Source: Pyxicephalus adspersus
Taxonomy: Eukaryota > Chordata > Amphibia > Anura > Pyxicephalidae
Direction of reading: 5' to 3'
NCBI RefSeq assembly: GCF_032062135.1
Contig: NC_092866.1
Location: forward strand, 23,286,065-23,350,064
DNA length: 64,000 nucleotides
Part shown: in pieces, positions 35,640 through 48,491 of the stretch
Layout of the letters: each line of letters starts with the position of its first letter
How positions within the stretch are numbered: position 1 is the stretch's first letter
Notes under the pieces: model-generated
What the model was told of the DNA's origin: nothing
The model's database searches: none
What the model saw: the letters and a program-made list of their open reading frames with translations, nothing else
Made by a program: the position numbers and the translations under genes

Positions 35640-36110
35640 GGTGTTTCGGTTGGATGTGGCAAAAATCAAACTATTTGACCAAATAATACACCTAACAAAA
35701 AGCCAGTACAGTTCACCATACAAAGAACACCAAGCCAACAGTAAAGCATGGAGGTGTTAGCATTCTGATGTGGGATTTTTTTTGTTCTCTGCAGCAGGAA
35801 CTAAGAAGAAGTTTCCCTTCCAATATTACAATGATCCAAAGCACACAACAAAAATGACTACATTGTGACTAAAGAAGGAATGTCTTTGTGTGTCCTAGTC
35901 AGAGCCCAGACTGAAAGCTTATTGAAAATCTTCGGAATTACTTATTATAAGTTGCAGTCTAATAATAGTCACTATGCAATTAGAGCATAAACAGTTCGGT
36001 ACAGAGTGGGCAAATACTGCACAGTCTGGATCTGCAAAGTTAGGACAGAAATATCTCAAAAGATTCAAGGCTGTAAATAAAAAAAGGTGGTTCCAAAAAC
36101 CACTGACACA
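35640..36110 (+). pseudogene. Tc1-like transposase, catalytic and C-terminal fragment
   Basis: Plus-strand blocks follow Tc1 order. KIKLFDQ matches the stretch after the first catalytic aspartate. TKPTVKHGGVSILMW (about 35735-35780) is the well-conserved TVKHGGGSxMxWG block. YYNDPKHTTK (about 35825-35855) corresponds to the QxDNxPxH block, and YLKRFKAV (about 36050) to the C-terminal YPKRLKAV. Several stops and frame changes separate them. The N-terminal DNA-binding part is missing. It differs from the Tc1 copies at 10010 and 58040, so more than one Tc1 lineage is present. Confidence 0.75.
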
Positions 36111-36204
36111 GGGAAGGGGGTAATCCTTGATCCCATTTATTTATATATCTTCCATTAGGATATTATAAGTTGAAAAAATGGCCTATTCCCCTCTTAATTG
36201 CAAG

Positions 36205-36582
36205 CTACAAAGCAACAAAATGGGAATCCTTATCTTTTTTATACCCACTGTACACAGGTACACACCAGCAACCCCCCCAACTACATAGTCTTCTTACTAT
36301 TGGTTGTGCTAATAGTATTGAAAGCAATATTGGAAGCAACTGTTTCTGTTTTCCTAAAGCTATTACATATTTAGGGTAAGTAACATTCCACTGGGAAGGG
36401 AGCTGTGGTATGGTAACCCATGCATCATCAAATTTTACTAAGCAAATTTGCCCAGGGTAAGTTGTGGTTAAAGTGGATACACAATATCCAAATAACACAA
36501 TGCAATAAGCCAAAACAGAATGTCTTTTCAAGTTATCATCTGTGATTATTGTATTAGTAATAGGAAACTGCCAACCACACAT
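36205..36582 (-). other. open frame of 125 codons, unrecognised
   Basis: The frame starts directly after an in-frame stop and carries KFDDAWVTIPQLPSQWN, a leucine-rich stretch (LLPILLSILLAQP) and GGCWCVPVYSG. The composition, with Trp, Cys and an Asn-x-Thr site, is reminiscent of a membrane or envelope-like protein. I cannot place it in any family, and flanking sequence gives no supporting frame. It may be chance or a fragment of an old element. Confidence 0.2.
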
Positions 36583-39527
36583 TCAGACAGATCCTACACC
36601 TAAGTTTCTCTGATGACAGCTTGTAGATCAGCAATTCCCAGATTTACCACACACAACATACACTAATGGTAGGAGTGTGAAAAAAATTAGAATCTATCAT
36701 GAAATAGAAACTTCTCTCGGAAGATCTGCTTGATGCTGCGAAACTATCATTATTTCGGTCCCTGACTGTGCAGAATAATATCCACTGAGAGGAAGGAAGT
36801 TTTCTGTATTTGAATATTTCATTAGCTCCTATTGTCTTCCCAAACCTAAATTCTTTAGATTTATACATTCAATATCCAACAGTGACCTATATTATTATTA
36901 TTTTTTTTTATTTTGCAAAATCCTAGACATTAAACATAAATAGAAAATAAAAGCTGTCTTCTGCCTTTGATGCTGGGAAAGAAAGACAATCATGTGTCAA
37001 AATAAGGCAAGAAAGGAAGAAAGAAGTTTTCCATCTGTAAATATATGGACTCATGCAAATGATTTATATAAACAATACGAGCAGAAAAAAACATTTATAT
37101 TTTTAAATTGGATTTTAACTGTCCACAACTGTCAGACTGGTCCATTGCTTATGTGCTGAAAAATATAAATCAGAGAAATGCTAATAATTTAAATATATAA
37201 AATAAATATGTATTTGTGTAAAAGAATATATTTGGTAGTCTAGGAATGGAAGAACACCAACATCAGTGTTATTAGCAGGAACTTTTTTAGTTTGGAAAAT
37301 TCTGAAAGACAACTTTCTTATGTACTTCAAGGGCACTGAACATTGTATTGTAATTGCATAAAAAGGTGCTAGTTCTAGTGGTAATGTAATATAAATAATG
37401 TTTTTTTTATAAAGGCAACACATTTTAATGAAGTTTTAAAGTGATTTTTGAATGAAGGCTAGAAAAATTGAAACTGGAAGGATCCAGAAAAAAAGAACAT
37501 AGGAACAAATATTCATACTAAAAGGTAGGCTCTATTCAAAATGCATGTGAACAGCAGCTAGCTCTGAATAGAAACTAAATAATAGAGGCTATGCAAAATC
37601 CTACTAGATCTATTACTTTCTATATCATGAACAACCTTTCATATACGGTGTTCACTTGGGCTCCTCCTAAGAGCTCTAATTTATGCAAAACTAAGTAATT
37701 ACCCAGAGCAATAATTCAGAATCTGCTTAATTGATAAATTGATAGATGCAGACAAATTACTATTTTTATGGGAAAAAACTTCCAGATTTGCTCCAGTACC
37801 CTTTAGTCATTTTTTTTTAAATCAGGCACATTTGCTGCTTGTGTATACTAAACAAAATATATTTTGATTACTTCATTATTTTACTGTTAATATTTCTGCC
37901 TGCACGAACAATCGAATATCACCAATTAGGCGTAAGAGTCAAGCTATTCTAAATGTTCTGTGGAAAAGTTAGAATAAAAAAAGCTAGAGCTACAAACCAA
38001 TTACGCTACTTAAAGCAAATCTATGATAAGAGGAAAACACAAAGGCTGCCATTTCTTAGCTCTATGTATAAAAAACTTTGGTTTCCTGGTTATCATACTG
38101 ACCTATTTACTTTTACACTATAACTAGCATGCAGATATAGACTTCCATGCTTCAGCACAACATGACTTTAGGAGAAAATAAACAGTGGGATCCCTCTATG
38201 ACAGAATTTTTTTGAAGACACAATAACGTATAGTACTGGAGGGTCTATAGATCTATTTAATGTACATAAATTAAATATGGTGGGGAACATACCTCCCACC
38301 ATCTAACTCTGGCTCAAGAGCAATAAGGATGGCATCTTTGGGAGCGTAGGGCCCATATGTGAGGTGTAAACCTTAATTGACACTTTGTAATAGATCAACC
38401 ACCATGTTGCTAGCTATACTGAAATACATTCTACAGGTTTTAATTTACCCACCTGAGGTCCAGCAATTGAAGTAAACCAAGAAGATGTTTGCCCAATTTA
38501 GTATAGTATAGAGTATTTGTCCACCTGGTATTTTGCCCAAGTAGCCCCCAAGCCACTACTGTATATACTGTGTAAGGGTTTTTAAATATTCTCTACATTC
38601 TGTGCAGAAGCTACAAAAAAAATAAAGGGGAAAACATCCTTTTAATTTATTTTAATTGCTGGATTTCAGGTGGACATGCTGCATTCCTCACTCCGTCAGC
38701 CAGGAAGGAAGATGGTGTGTACACTCAGATGCCCATGCTTCCTTCAATACATCAGTTTAAAACACTGATTCTTATATACATCCCCTAGCATTGCATGACC
38801 AATAATTTAAAATAAATCATTACCAGGTTGCCATGTGTGGACCATGTCCCAAATATCTTTATATCCTATTTAGATAACTGTCACTGTCAAGTTGCCTCTA
38901 AAGTATTGGCTTTTAAATCTGTGTCTTTGCCCTGTCTTTGGCTCTTGCTCATATGTTGGTCCTGATATTTTTTTAATCCCACACTGCATGTTCGCTGTCT
39001 GCTCTAAATTCAATACAAAGCTCTGGTTACCACTACAAATTACTTCTGGCAATATGCCCCAACAATATTTATTTGATTCTCTGGTATCATGGTTACAATC
39101 ACTTGTAATTTATTGACCACTCTATGTGAACTCTGCTTAGATTTGCTGTAATTTATAAAATGTTTGACATTTTAAATAGTTCTCCCTATCTGTCCAAATG
39201 ACTGTGAACAGTTAAGACAGAATGTTGTAACCTGAAAAATCAAAGGCTTTTGCAACAATCTCTTTTGAAGCATTCAAAGGGTCATTGCTCCATGCAAATT
39301 TATTCAGAATACCCTGTATAGAAAATTGCTTTTAATTTCTCATTTACAGTGCTTGTCAAGACAGTGCTAAAAAAAGTTGTGCTCTAGCACAAAATAAAAA
39401 AGAATTGTTGCAATATTTGCAATGGTCATATTAATATTTAAAGTAAAATCATAGGTTTTCCAGGGTTAAAGGCACAATGCCTGGACTCCCATTAGCTGTT
39501 TTATATATTAGTTATGAATCCTGGACA
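36583..39527. other. no recognised gene
   Basis: About 2.9 kb of AT-rich sequence. A T run occurs at 36901-36909. No element ends or protein motifs are supported. Confidence 0.35.
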
Positions 39528-40345
39528 TACGAGGGGGTGCTGAGAAGTTCCTGGGTTTGCCCCCTTCCAGATAAAATAGAAAAATGAGTGTGGGGGCATA
39601 TGACAGCCTATTTTCTTAGTATGTAACTGTGCAAATATTAGGTCTTTGCGATTCCTAAAACTGTTTTTTCTTTTAGTGAGAATCTGTGATGGCAGAGGCA
39701 CAAGCAAGTTTAACGTTGTTGGAGTTACGGGCCATCATGAAGTTTTTGTTTCTCCAGGGAAAGTCAGCAACGGACATTCACACTGAGATGTCACAAACAC
39801 TGGCAGATACGTGTCCTTCCTACAGCACTGTCAAAACCTGGATATCTTGTTTCAATACTGGGCATTTCACCATTGAAGATGAGCCCCGCAGTGGGCGCCC
39901 CCAACCTCAACTGACCCGGCAACCTGCGATGCTGTCAATGAGCTGATTATTGAGGACTGGCGAATATCCGCAAAAAAGATAGCCCAGATACTTGACATCT
40001 CACAGAGCGTGTTGGGTTTGTTATCACCACTATCCTGGACATGCGCAAGCTTTCAGCAAAGTGGGTGCCGAAATGTTTGAACAGTGATCAGAGGAAGGAA
40101 CGAGTTGAAGCATCCAAAGCCGCTTTGACCCATTGACTTTGACTTTTTGGCTAGGTTAGTGACTGAGGATGAAACCTGGCTCCACATCAAAAATCAGCCA
40201 AAAAAGTCATGGAGTCCGTTTTCTGGGACAAAGACGGTATCCTGTTGGTGAACTACCTGCCTCAGGGCTCTAGTATCACATCACAGTATTATTTTTACCT
40301 GGATGCAACAAATAATATGTGGAGTATATTTCACTAGGAAACTGA
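39528..40345 (+). pseudogene. mariner-family transposase pseudogene
   Basis: The element seems to start at TA (39528) with cgagggggtgctgagaagtt, a mariner-type terminal sequence. The plus-strand frame from 39686 gives LRAIMKFLFLQGKSATDIH, a helix-turn-helix start, then STVKTWISCFNTG and EDEPRSGRPQ, typical of mariner (pattern DExRSGRP). After a frameshift near 39930 come NELIIEDWRISAKKIAQIL and, near 40150, VTEDETWLH, the block with the first catalytic aspartate. Around 40240 an NYLPQGS-like block and DATNN follow. The remaining C-terminus and right terminal repeat are not seen. Usual mariner transposases are about 345 residues; roughly 220 can be traced. Confidence 0.82.
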
Positions 40346-41200
40346 CCAATCCCAGGATTGTTTCTAGGTCTAACTGATTTTTCATGGCATGCATTGAAAT
40401 ATTTTTGTAATTTATATATTTTATATCATACAATTTGTAAAAACTGTTTTCTTTTTAAGGGCCACATAAAGAGGAAATATTTTAAAATGTTTACTGTGCT
40501 ACTTACTCTCCACTCTAAATACTTGGATATCTATATATTGTTTTTCATTTTCACTTTAACAGGACCTTTGGACTTTTTAGGATGAAGTTGGTATGCTGTT
40601 TAAAGATGGTTTTTTAACATATTTTACATGTTGTGACAGTGCTTTCACAATAAAATAAGAATCAGGTACTTCTGAGTGCTGGTGATTTCATCACTTCTGT
40701 TTTCACACTTATGATAACACACTGGAGGGCAACGTGAGGGGTAGGTAGCACTAGACAACATGGATACCTGTAGAGGTGATTGATGGGGAGGACAACATCA
40801 TATTGGACGTGTCTCCTCCATCTGTCTCTGCAACCCCTACTGCTTATATAAGCTGTTCTGGGCAGGGTTTTCTCCTGTGGTTATTTTCATTATACAAATG
40901 ACAAAACAGAATGACAGGAAAATACTCTAATTACAATGGCAGTATTTCATTTTTTTATAACTGTTTTTATGATGTGATTTGTAAATAAAGAATAAAAAAA
41001 CAATTAGTTACCTTTTGCCTAGATATCCCAGGATCAAAACCCTTCAACCCCCCACCCGAGGGTATGTTGGCCCAAATGTTGGGAATTTTTATACCTTTTG
41101 GCATTAACACTTTCTTGGGTATTTTGTACTTGTATTTTGCACTTTGATTGTGTATTATAAACCAACTGTGATTTCATTGTTTTACCTTTTTATACCTATT
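40346..41200. other. no recognised gene
   Basis: AT-rich sequence. It may contain the right flank of the broken mariner, but no terminal repeat is visible. Confidence 0.35.
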
Positions 41201-41390
41201 GGGTCTGATTTAATAAAGCTCTAAAAGACAAGTATATAAGAATTTATAGAGTATATAAACTGTCATGTGAGTACCTGGGGGATTTGATGAACCTTGAGAA
41301 AAGATTTCTCAAAAATATTTTGCTATTAGTTGGCAAATGTTTGCAATCCTGGACTAGATCCATTCCATGTTTCACCCAGGTTCTCTCATA
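41201..41390. mobile_element. palindromic MITE, truncated copy
   Basis: Starts gggtctgatttaataaagct and carries tttgctattagttggcaaatg and caatcctggactagatcc. The right arm stops after ttcacccaggttctctcata, where another copy begins immediately. Confidence 0.65.
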
Positions 41391-41569
41391 GGGTCTAAGT
41401 TATTAAAGGTCTCCAATGCTGGAGAGAATACACTTTCATCAGTTAAGATGGGTGATCCAGCAAGCTTGGAATGGATCTGGTCCAGGATTCAAAGGTTTGC
41501 TGGATTCCCCAGCTTCACTGATTAAAGTATATCCTCTTTAGTCTTGGAGATATTTAATAAATCAGGTCC
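41391..41569. mobile_element. palindromic MITE, internally deleted copy
   Basis: gggtctaagttattaaaggt to taataaatcaggtcc. The central loop is shortened: gcttggaatggatctggtcc joins almost directly to the right arm. It abuts the truncated copy, either as an insertion into it or as a fused dimer. Confidence 0.7.
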
Positions 41570-44012
41570 ATTGTGTATTGGTAATCGTCTGTAGCTGTAT
41601 TTATTTATTTATTCTTAAAAAGTACTATTAAATGACTGCGGTTTGCTATTCTTAACTACTTTTTCAGCATTCATAGTGTAGTGGCGTAATTATGTTTCAC
41701 AATATAATGAAAGTTTGTCATTTGGGCGATTTTAAGCACCCTTGTAATTATGGTGTGCATAGGAAGATCCTATTTATTGAACAATAAGTGTTGACATGGT
41801 CCCTTATGGCTACCAAGAGAAGTACAAATAACAGGGTGACAAATCAGGAGAGCAATTGGGAGACAGTAACAGAGTACATGTATTATAGCTGGGGATTAAA
41901 AAATGTGTTTTAAATTATATTACCTTAAATATAATTTGAAGCTTTAGTCACTAGGTTTACATCTTCATCTCCCTATCTATAAAACTGATGGATCAGATTG
42001 TAAAATGTACTGATTGTTCTAAATGTTGTCTTTAAAGCAATGCAGCTACTTTTCTAAATGAAACAAAGTTGTGGTGTTAATGTGTAAAGAGTGAACGTTA
42101 TCTGATTTGACCCATTTATATGGGAACACTTTGAAGATGTTTTATTTTTGTTCCTTTTATCCCAAGTGGATTACATGGCTTTGTTCAAAAGATTAAAGCC
42201 TATTTTTTGTTCAATGTATTGACCAATCAAATATGTTATTGATGTCATTTTATTGTCAAGTATTTCACACACTTTAGATCTGGTATTTGATAGGGATGAC
42301 CTTACAATTATCTAACCCCTTCCCTACATGAACCGTATTATTTTGTATTTCGATTTTCAAGTTAAAGGCATGACACTAGATGGATTTATTATGACAAATG
42401 TACAAAAGCACTGATCCAAAACAGCAGGTGGTGCTCACTAAAAATGTTATGTTTTGGATAAAAAGTCAAGAAATGTTTACAAGGCTTCAATATAATAATG
42501 ATACCAATAAGGATGATAAACAGAAGTTATCAGTGGAAAAATTAAAAGAAACAAACACAAAAGTAAATAAAACATGCAAGGCTAAGTAAAAAAGGTAAGA
42601 TTTTTAAACAAACAGGAACTAAAAAAAATGGAAAATGCAAGATGGGGGAGAATAATAGAAATAATTAATTGAAAGTAGGAATACATATAAAGTGTTTTTC
42701 ACATGAATATTAATTTAGTCTATTGGTAGCACCAATAGGAGCAGAATAAAAAGTATGCCGACAACATAAATAGAATGATGAAAGTGTACAGTAGTACACA
42801 ATTCATCCACTACTACTTGAAGTGGTAGTACATATAAAAAATTTACTGTTCAAATAATTGTTTCAACAATACGGCAACACAAAATTAAAAGGAAACCAAT
42901 AGGAATACAGGAGCAAAACATACAATCACACAATACAATAGTTGCAAACATAGAAAAGTGAAACATAGCCATTCAGTAAAATACAATAGTCATCAATATG
43001 GTGGTCATGAGAAAACAAAGGGTATATTATAAAATAATAAAGTACTACATGTCAAGAAGTAGCAAGAACATCATATCCCCACTGTTGAAATACTTGAAAA
43101 TTTTGTGGAAGCCCTGCTCAAAGAATCCAGGGTTTTGTGTGTCATATTTGGGAGAAAGAAGGCTTACCAGGCACCATGTTTACCCAATTCACTAAAAAGT
43201 GTGATAACTTTAACTTTTGTGTTTTTAGAAAAGTCGAAGCAAAACTCCTCCTTCCATTTATGGAAACACAAGTCGAAGAATAATGGTGTGGAAATTGGCA
43301 GCAAATGGGTATAACAGACCAGATCTACATCAGCAGACAAATCTTGGAGATGTTCTTTGAGTAATATAACATGTTACTTAATCAGTAATTCATCAATTTC
43401 AAACAAACATATTAGAAATTATATACAGAATTCTTTATTAAACGGGTAACATGCTGGAAGGAGTATGTATACAAGAATAGTTTAATCAGGGGTTTAACAA
43501 ACATGCAAAATGGCCCACCTACTAGCTTTTGTAGACAATATAGTTATGACAGTAAGATTAGTAAGGGCGAGATTAGTTTTTTAAGAGCAGGCAATAAAGC
43601 AGATTTGAAAGTCCAGAAACCTTACAAGGAAAGCATGGGCAACCTATGGAGGCTCCCATAAAAGTCTCCTACAATTGGATGGAATTGGATTGCAATTGAC
43701 CATCCTATTTATACTGTTTTTGGTAGAAGTATTCACAAAGACTCTAAAACGCCTTGTTAAAGTTAAAACCCACTGACTGCTCAACCTGCCAGTTTAAACT
43801 ATAAACTTTTATATCTACAACTGCCAAACAGAACAAAGACAAACTTGGAGGTCTACCACTCGAACAAAAATATACTGGTACCTATTTAGTGAAACACAGT
43901 GATACTGAATGACTCCATGTTCAAACTTCAAAAAGTCTGGATCTCCCAAACAAGCACTACATCCCATCCTCTCTTATCCATTCTTTTGTTTCCTATCTTA
44001 CCCCACTTATAC
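41570..44012. other. no recognised gene
   Basis: About 2.4 kb of AT-rich sequence with short A-rich patches. Nothing supported. Confidence 0.35.
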
Positions 44013-44409
44013 TACAGGTAGTAGTTAAGAACATTCAACATACGAACAATTCCTAGATATGAGGCTTGATTGAGGGAAGGGAGTGGTTCATGAACTGTTG
44101 CTGTTCTGCAAGCTCTTGTAACTCTTTAATGACGAAGACAAACTCTGCAGTTGATTCTTTTTGCATATCAAAGCACAGCTTGCTCCAAACGTTAATAATT
44201 GTCTAGACATAAAGATTTTTTTTTTTTTTGCTTTGATTGTGAATATTTTATACAATAACTGACACCACACTGCCTAAAAATATGTGGAGACAAACATCTG
44301 TCCTAATTGCATTTGTTAAAATAATGTTCCTGTTCCGACTTACATACAAATTTAACTTAAGAACAAGCCTACAGTCCCTATCTCTTATGAAACCCAGGGA
44401 CTACCAGTA
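44013..44409. mobile_element. Tigger/pogo-like MITE, empty-site copy
   Basis: Ends tacaggtagt at the left and actaccagta at the right, a near-perfect short inverted repeat with TA at both edges. Subterminal words caacatacgaacaattc and gacttacatacaaattt resemble the cgacttacgaac motif of pogo/Tigger-type non-autonomous elements. The interior (44100-44330) is paralogous to 57410-57770. The unbroken word cttgtaactctttaatgacg (TTAA at 44126-44129) shows the site that is occupied by a piggyBac-type MITE in that other copy. Confidence 0.7.
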
Positions 44410-44542
44410 CACTCTTCTTACTTTCATCTCACACATTTTTTAATCTATCTGCAACACTCTGTGTTGTGTTACTCTTTCATCACTGTAAAATTAGGTCAGG
44501 AAGCCTTGGCACGGGTTTTTATTAACCAGGTTGAAGAAGTAT

Positions 44543-44850
44543 GGGCAGCATAGTTGGCTCAGTGGGTAGCATTCTTGCCTTTCCAGCACTAGGTCACAGG
44601 TTCATGTTCCAGCCAGGAGGCTATCAGCAAGGAGTTTGTATTTCTCCCGGTGTCTGGGTGGGTTTCCTCCCACATGCCAAAAACATATGCAGTTAGGTTA
44701 ATTGGCTTTCCCTGAAATAAAACAAAGCACATTGTCTTTAGACAACGTTAATGACACATTACCATGACATTAGATTGTGAGCCCCTTTAAGGGACAGTTA
44801 GTGATATGACAACAGACTTTGTAAAGCGCTGTGTATTATGTTAGCTTTAT
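44543..44850 (+). repeat. tRNA-headed SINE, copy 2
   Basis: Box A tggctcagtggg (44555-44566) fits TRGCNNAGYNGG and the box B region ggttcatgttcc (44599-44610) is one step from GGTTCGANTCC, spaced as in a tRNA. The body has gggtttcctcccacatgcc, aaaaacatatgcagttagg, attagattgtgagcccc, agggacagttagtgatatga and gtaaagcgctgtgtat. Such elements are transcribed by RNA polymerase III when intact. Related pieces lie at 9490, 18225 and 52760. Confidence 0.75.
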
Positions 44851-45799
44851 TTATAGCCTTTTTTTGCAAGAGTGGGAAGGAAAGGAACCCCCATGGATTT
44901 TTTTATCGCTCTCCAAAGGTGATATGTATTCTCGGTTAGTTATGGTGGCATTATCCATGGGACAAAAATGCCTAAAATATCCATAATTTTACAGTTGCTC
45001 CTGGGATTGGGGAAGGGAGAATCTCCCAATGGTAAAATCTGTTGTACATCTCTAGGATAAGAAAAAAAGGAAAATTTTTGATGAAACAAAATGCAGAAAT
45101 AAAAAACAGGGGGATTTAATTTTTTTTTGACTGGAGCAATAAATTAAGAATTTATTCTTTGAGTATGGCCTTTTACCTAAAAATATATATAATAAAATTC
45201 TATTTACTACTCCCCTTGTTAACACAACAGCAATGCTGTTTTAATTATTGTTTGTTCTCTGAACCAATCATTATATTTATATGCAGCAAAGAAAGAAAAG
45301 AAAATCTATTTTCCATCTGGTTTAAACATTTCTCATGAAGACGACTTTTGCATTTTTTGTATTAGCATGTTTTAAATTCTGGACTTCTCAAAAAATCAAG
45401 GATCAAAGAACAGATCGTTATTCACTCAGATGTTTAACATAAACTGGCTTGCAGCAATCTGTTTTTTTTTTTTTGTTTTTTTTTAACAAACCAGAGTAAC
45501 ACCTGCATAGGAGACTGATCATTGCATGGCCTTTGTGAGAGGAGCATATTAGGTAAGAAAAACTAGAAAGATTTATTAATGGCTACAGTCTACATTATCA
45601 CCTAATACAATAAAGAACACAACAAGTTAGTTGTGCTTATAACACGGTATTCACACCCAGTGGGTACTATACCATACAATGCCAGCTACATTGCACCTAT
45701 TTCCTGAGTCTACAACATCCTGAATCCAGAACTTCAATGTGCACAAGGTGGAAAGGGCTCTTTCCATATAACTTATTTCGTTATCCAGATAAAACACAG
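44851..45799. other. no recognised gene
   Basis: AT-rich sequence with T runs at 45120-45128 and 45462-45484. Nothing supported. Confidence 0.35.
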
Positions 45800-45807
45800 T
45801 TTTAGCA

Positions 45808-46122
45808 CAATGGTCGCCAACCAGCGGTCCGCAAGAACCAGGTGGTGGTCCACAGCCCTGGAGGGTGCGCCCCCACCGGAGTCAGGAGAAAGACCCCACT
45901 GGGGGGGGCGCACCAGCCGGAGCCACAGACCATGTCCCCGCATAGACACAACCCATCCACTCTCCCATCACAAGCTCAGGGCGGTGGGTGGGTTCTGGCA
46001 TAATGACGTCACTCTGGGGGGAAGTTTCTTCCTCTTTGAGTGACACACAGCTTCCTGCGCATGCACGGCCCAGAGTCCAAGGATTTAGTAGTCTGTTAGG
46101 TCCAAAAGGTTGGCAACCACTG
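45808..46122. mobile_element. hAT-type MITE, GC-rich, 315 bp
   Basis: Left end caatggtcgccaacc and, on the minus strand from the right, cagtggttgccaacc form a hAT-type terminal inverted repeat (CAGNGGTCGCCAACC). Flanks ttttagca and tctaagca match in 6 of 8 positions, consistent with an 8-bp duplication. The interior is GC-rich with a run of G at 45901-45908. Open frames here (45810-46043 plus, 45882-46160 minus) follow from the base composition. The same ends occur on the element at 58937. Confidence 0.82.
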
Positions 46123-46955
46123 TCTAAGCAGATCTGTTTATAAAGCAGGTAATCTGACATTCACTGACACATTCCCTGGTGGTTGCTTTTTAAACAGAAC
46201 CCTTTGTAATATACTAAAGGAATTGCTTGCCAGGATTCAATGTCCACAAGGACAAGGAGGGCTGTGTATCAAAGTCTCAGTACCATAATTCATTATATGG
46301 AATTGGTATGAAACACAGAAGATGCAACTGTTATTGACACCCATGTAGCTTAGGCGGTATGCCTATAACAGTCAGTAGAGTTTTTAGGTGGCTGGGCATT
46401 GCATGGATGGGAAGTGCACCTGCTGCGATGCCCTCCAAAAATGATGTGTTCTATAGTGGGGTAGGGGGGAAAATTGAAGAGCAGAACAGTTTTCCACCAG
46501 GCACCAGAGACTGAATCAGATGATACATATACAGCTGAGGCCTAAATTCTGTTGTTTGGCATATATACTCAAAAGCAATCAAAATTGTGAGGTACACTTG
46601 TAGGCCAAAAATTTAAAGACAGGATCATGATGTTAATTGTGTTTTCCTTATTCCTTTGTTCGAATGGCTGAGATATGTAGCCTCCATGTACTATGTAATA
46701 TAGATTAGCTACCAGTGGAAAAATAAAAAGCAGTTCTTAACTGTTTCTACTGTACAGCGACTTGCCAGGGATAGACATTGACCCTGGTCCACACAGGGCA
46801 CAGGAAATGAAAGGTTGTAATGCCTGTAGAACATGGAAACTCAGTCAGTGTTCAAACAGTTCTTGATGGATAAATCCCCCACCCAAGTGTGCCTACATTG
46901 TTCCAGTATCTACATCATTCAGCAGAGCTTCCAATTTTATCAAGTATATCACCTC
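46123..46955. other. no recognised gene
   Basis: Unassigned sequence. Nothing supported. Confidence 0.35.
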
Positions 46956-47154
46956 TAAAGCTACGTACACACTTCCAATTATTATCGTTGTTAAACGAAC
47001 GACGAACGATCCTGCACGATATCTACGAACGATCGTATAGCACCGATCCTGCACATACAGATAACGACACAACGATTTTTGCCCAATCGATCGTTCGTCG
47101 TTCGTTCGTCGTTCATTTTGAACGATAAAAATTGGAAGTGTGTACGCAGCTTTA
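46956..47154. mobile_element. CpG-rich MITE with 35-bp inverted ends
   Basis: taaagctacgtacacacttc at the left and gaagtgtgtacgcagcttta at the right are inverted copies differing at one position. The match continues inward through caattattatcgtt / aacgataaaaattg. The interior is full of cgttcgtcg and acgaacgatc words, giving an unusually CpG-rich patch. TA lies at each end. The superfamily is not certain. A shorter related word (gctacgtacacacgc) lies at 54967. Confidence 0.75.
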
Positions 47155-48039
47155 CACCAATGATCTATTTAGCTGAGCTGACCTCAAATCAATAGAAATA
47201 CTTACAACTAATTATTAACATATGGATGCACGTTGCAGATAAGCCAGTCCAAAACTTTGATCCTAGACATTACAAGTATAACTAGTGTTACAATACGCTC
47301 AATGTTCAGGAGTGGTTTGGCACAAGAATAATACAAGCGCTCTAGTAATTCCAAGATATATACCTGTCTAAAGGGATTTAAGTTGTCTCTAATCGACAAA
47401 AAATACTGCAGATAGTTTTCCAGGTCTTCATGTCACATTGAGACTCCAAAATAACAAAAAATTTTTTTTTCAAATTCACAACGATATTTTTAGTAAATTG
47501 TACACCACTATTTGAAAAAATGACCTAAATCAATAGGCAAACTGCAGAATACAGAAGTACCAAAATAAATTTGTCCCAAATATAGTTAACATTCATTTTT
47601 TTGAAAGCAATGTCACAGCCTCATTGCCAAAGAATGACAACACCTGTGTCTTCCACCATTTGTACAAAATTTAATCTTACATTATGCATTTCAACACTAA
47701 CAAAGTTAGCTTCAGGCAATTTTAAATAATGAATCTTAAAAACAAGTTTTTGCAACTGCCTGATTTGCATCTTTTTGCATGTGTGAAGCAGTATGTCTGT
47801 AGCTAAAATCAAAAGCATTTTTTAAAAATATATTATCCATGGAGGAATTATTTTTAAATGCTGATGGTAGCTGTGATCCAAGCAAAAAAACAAAAAGCAT
47901 TGATACCTTGATAGCAAAACCAGTCTGCCGTGACATTATTATATCTGCATCTTGAAAAATATTATGGTAAAGCACAGCACACTGTATATGGGTGTTACAT
48001 TGACATTGACATTGCATTGTCATTTATTGTTAATTGTAC

Positions 48040-48085
<46 letters not shown>

Positions 48086-48442
48086 GTGCTCCACCACACC
48101 TCTACTATATTGCAATACAAAACATGGATGTTGGTGTTCTAACACAGAGAAGGACTTTTTTTTTGTGCAGGTGTATTGACAGCCAATTTAAAATTACTTG
48201 TTTTAATACGCATTTACTAAAACTGGCACTAATAAATCAGAATAAACGTTCACTACTTAGAAACACTGATACAAAACATTCCTTTAAAATGATCTAGTGC
48301 TTTGCAACCTAGATCTTATATAGTGTTTCCTCTTTGCATCCAAATGGCTAAACAGAGCTGCAAGGATGTAAAAGAAATGTGAGTGTTGCCAAGTAGGGAT
48401 TTTTGCACAGGTTCACATTTATTATAGTTTATAGTTCATTCC
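47155..48442. other. no recognised gene; AT microsatellite
   Basis: A TA run lies at 48046-48083. A short tgacat triplicate occurs at 47999-48015. Nothing else is supported. Confidence 0.4.
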
Positions 48443-48491
48443 TTAAATTCAAGAAAATATCTTAAATTTAAGATAATTTCCTTGAATTCAA
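48443..48491. repeat. 49-bp imperfect palindrome
   Basis: Arms ttaaattcaagaaaatatc and gataatttccttgaattcaa pair around the perfect 16-bp core atcttaaatttaagat. It could extrude as a cruciform or be the centre of a small decayed element. No larger inverted repeat is seen around it. Confidence 0.75.

Noticed and set aside
45810..46160. Overlapping Arg/Pro-rich frames on both strands
   Set aside because: They lie within the GC-rich hAT-type MITE, where stops are rare by composition.
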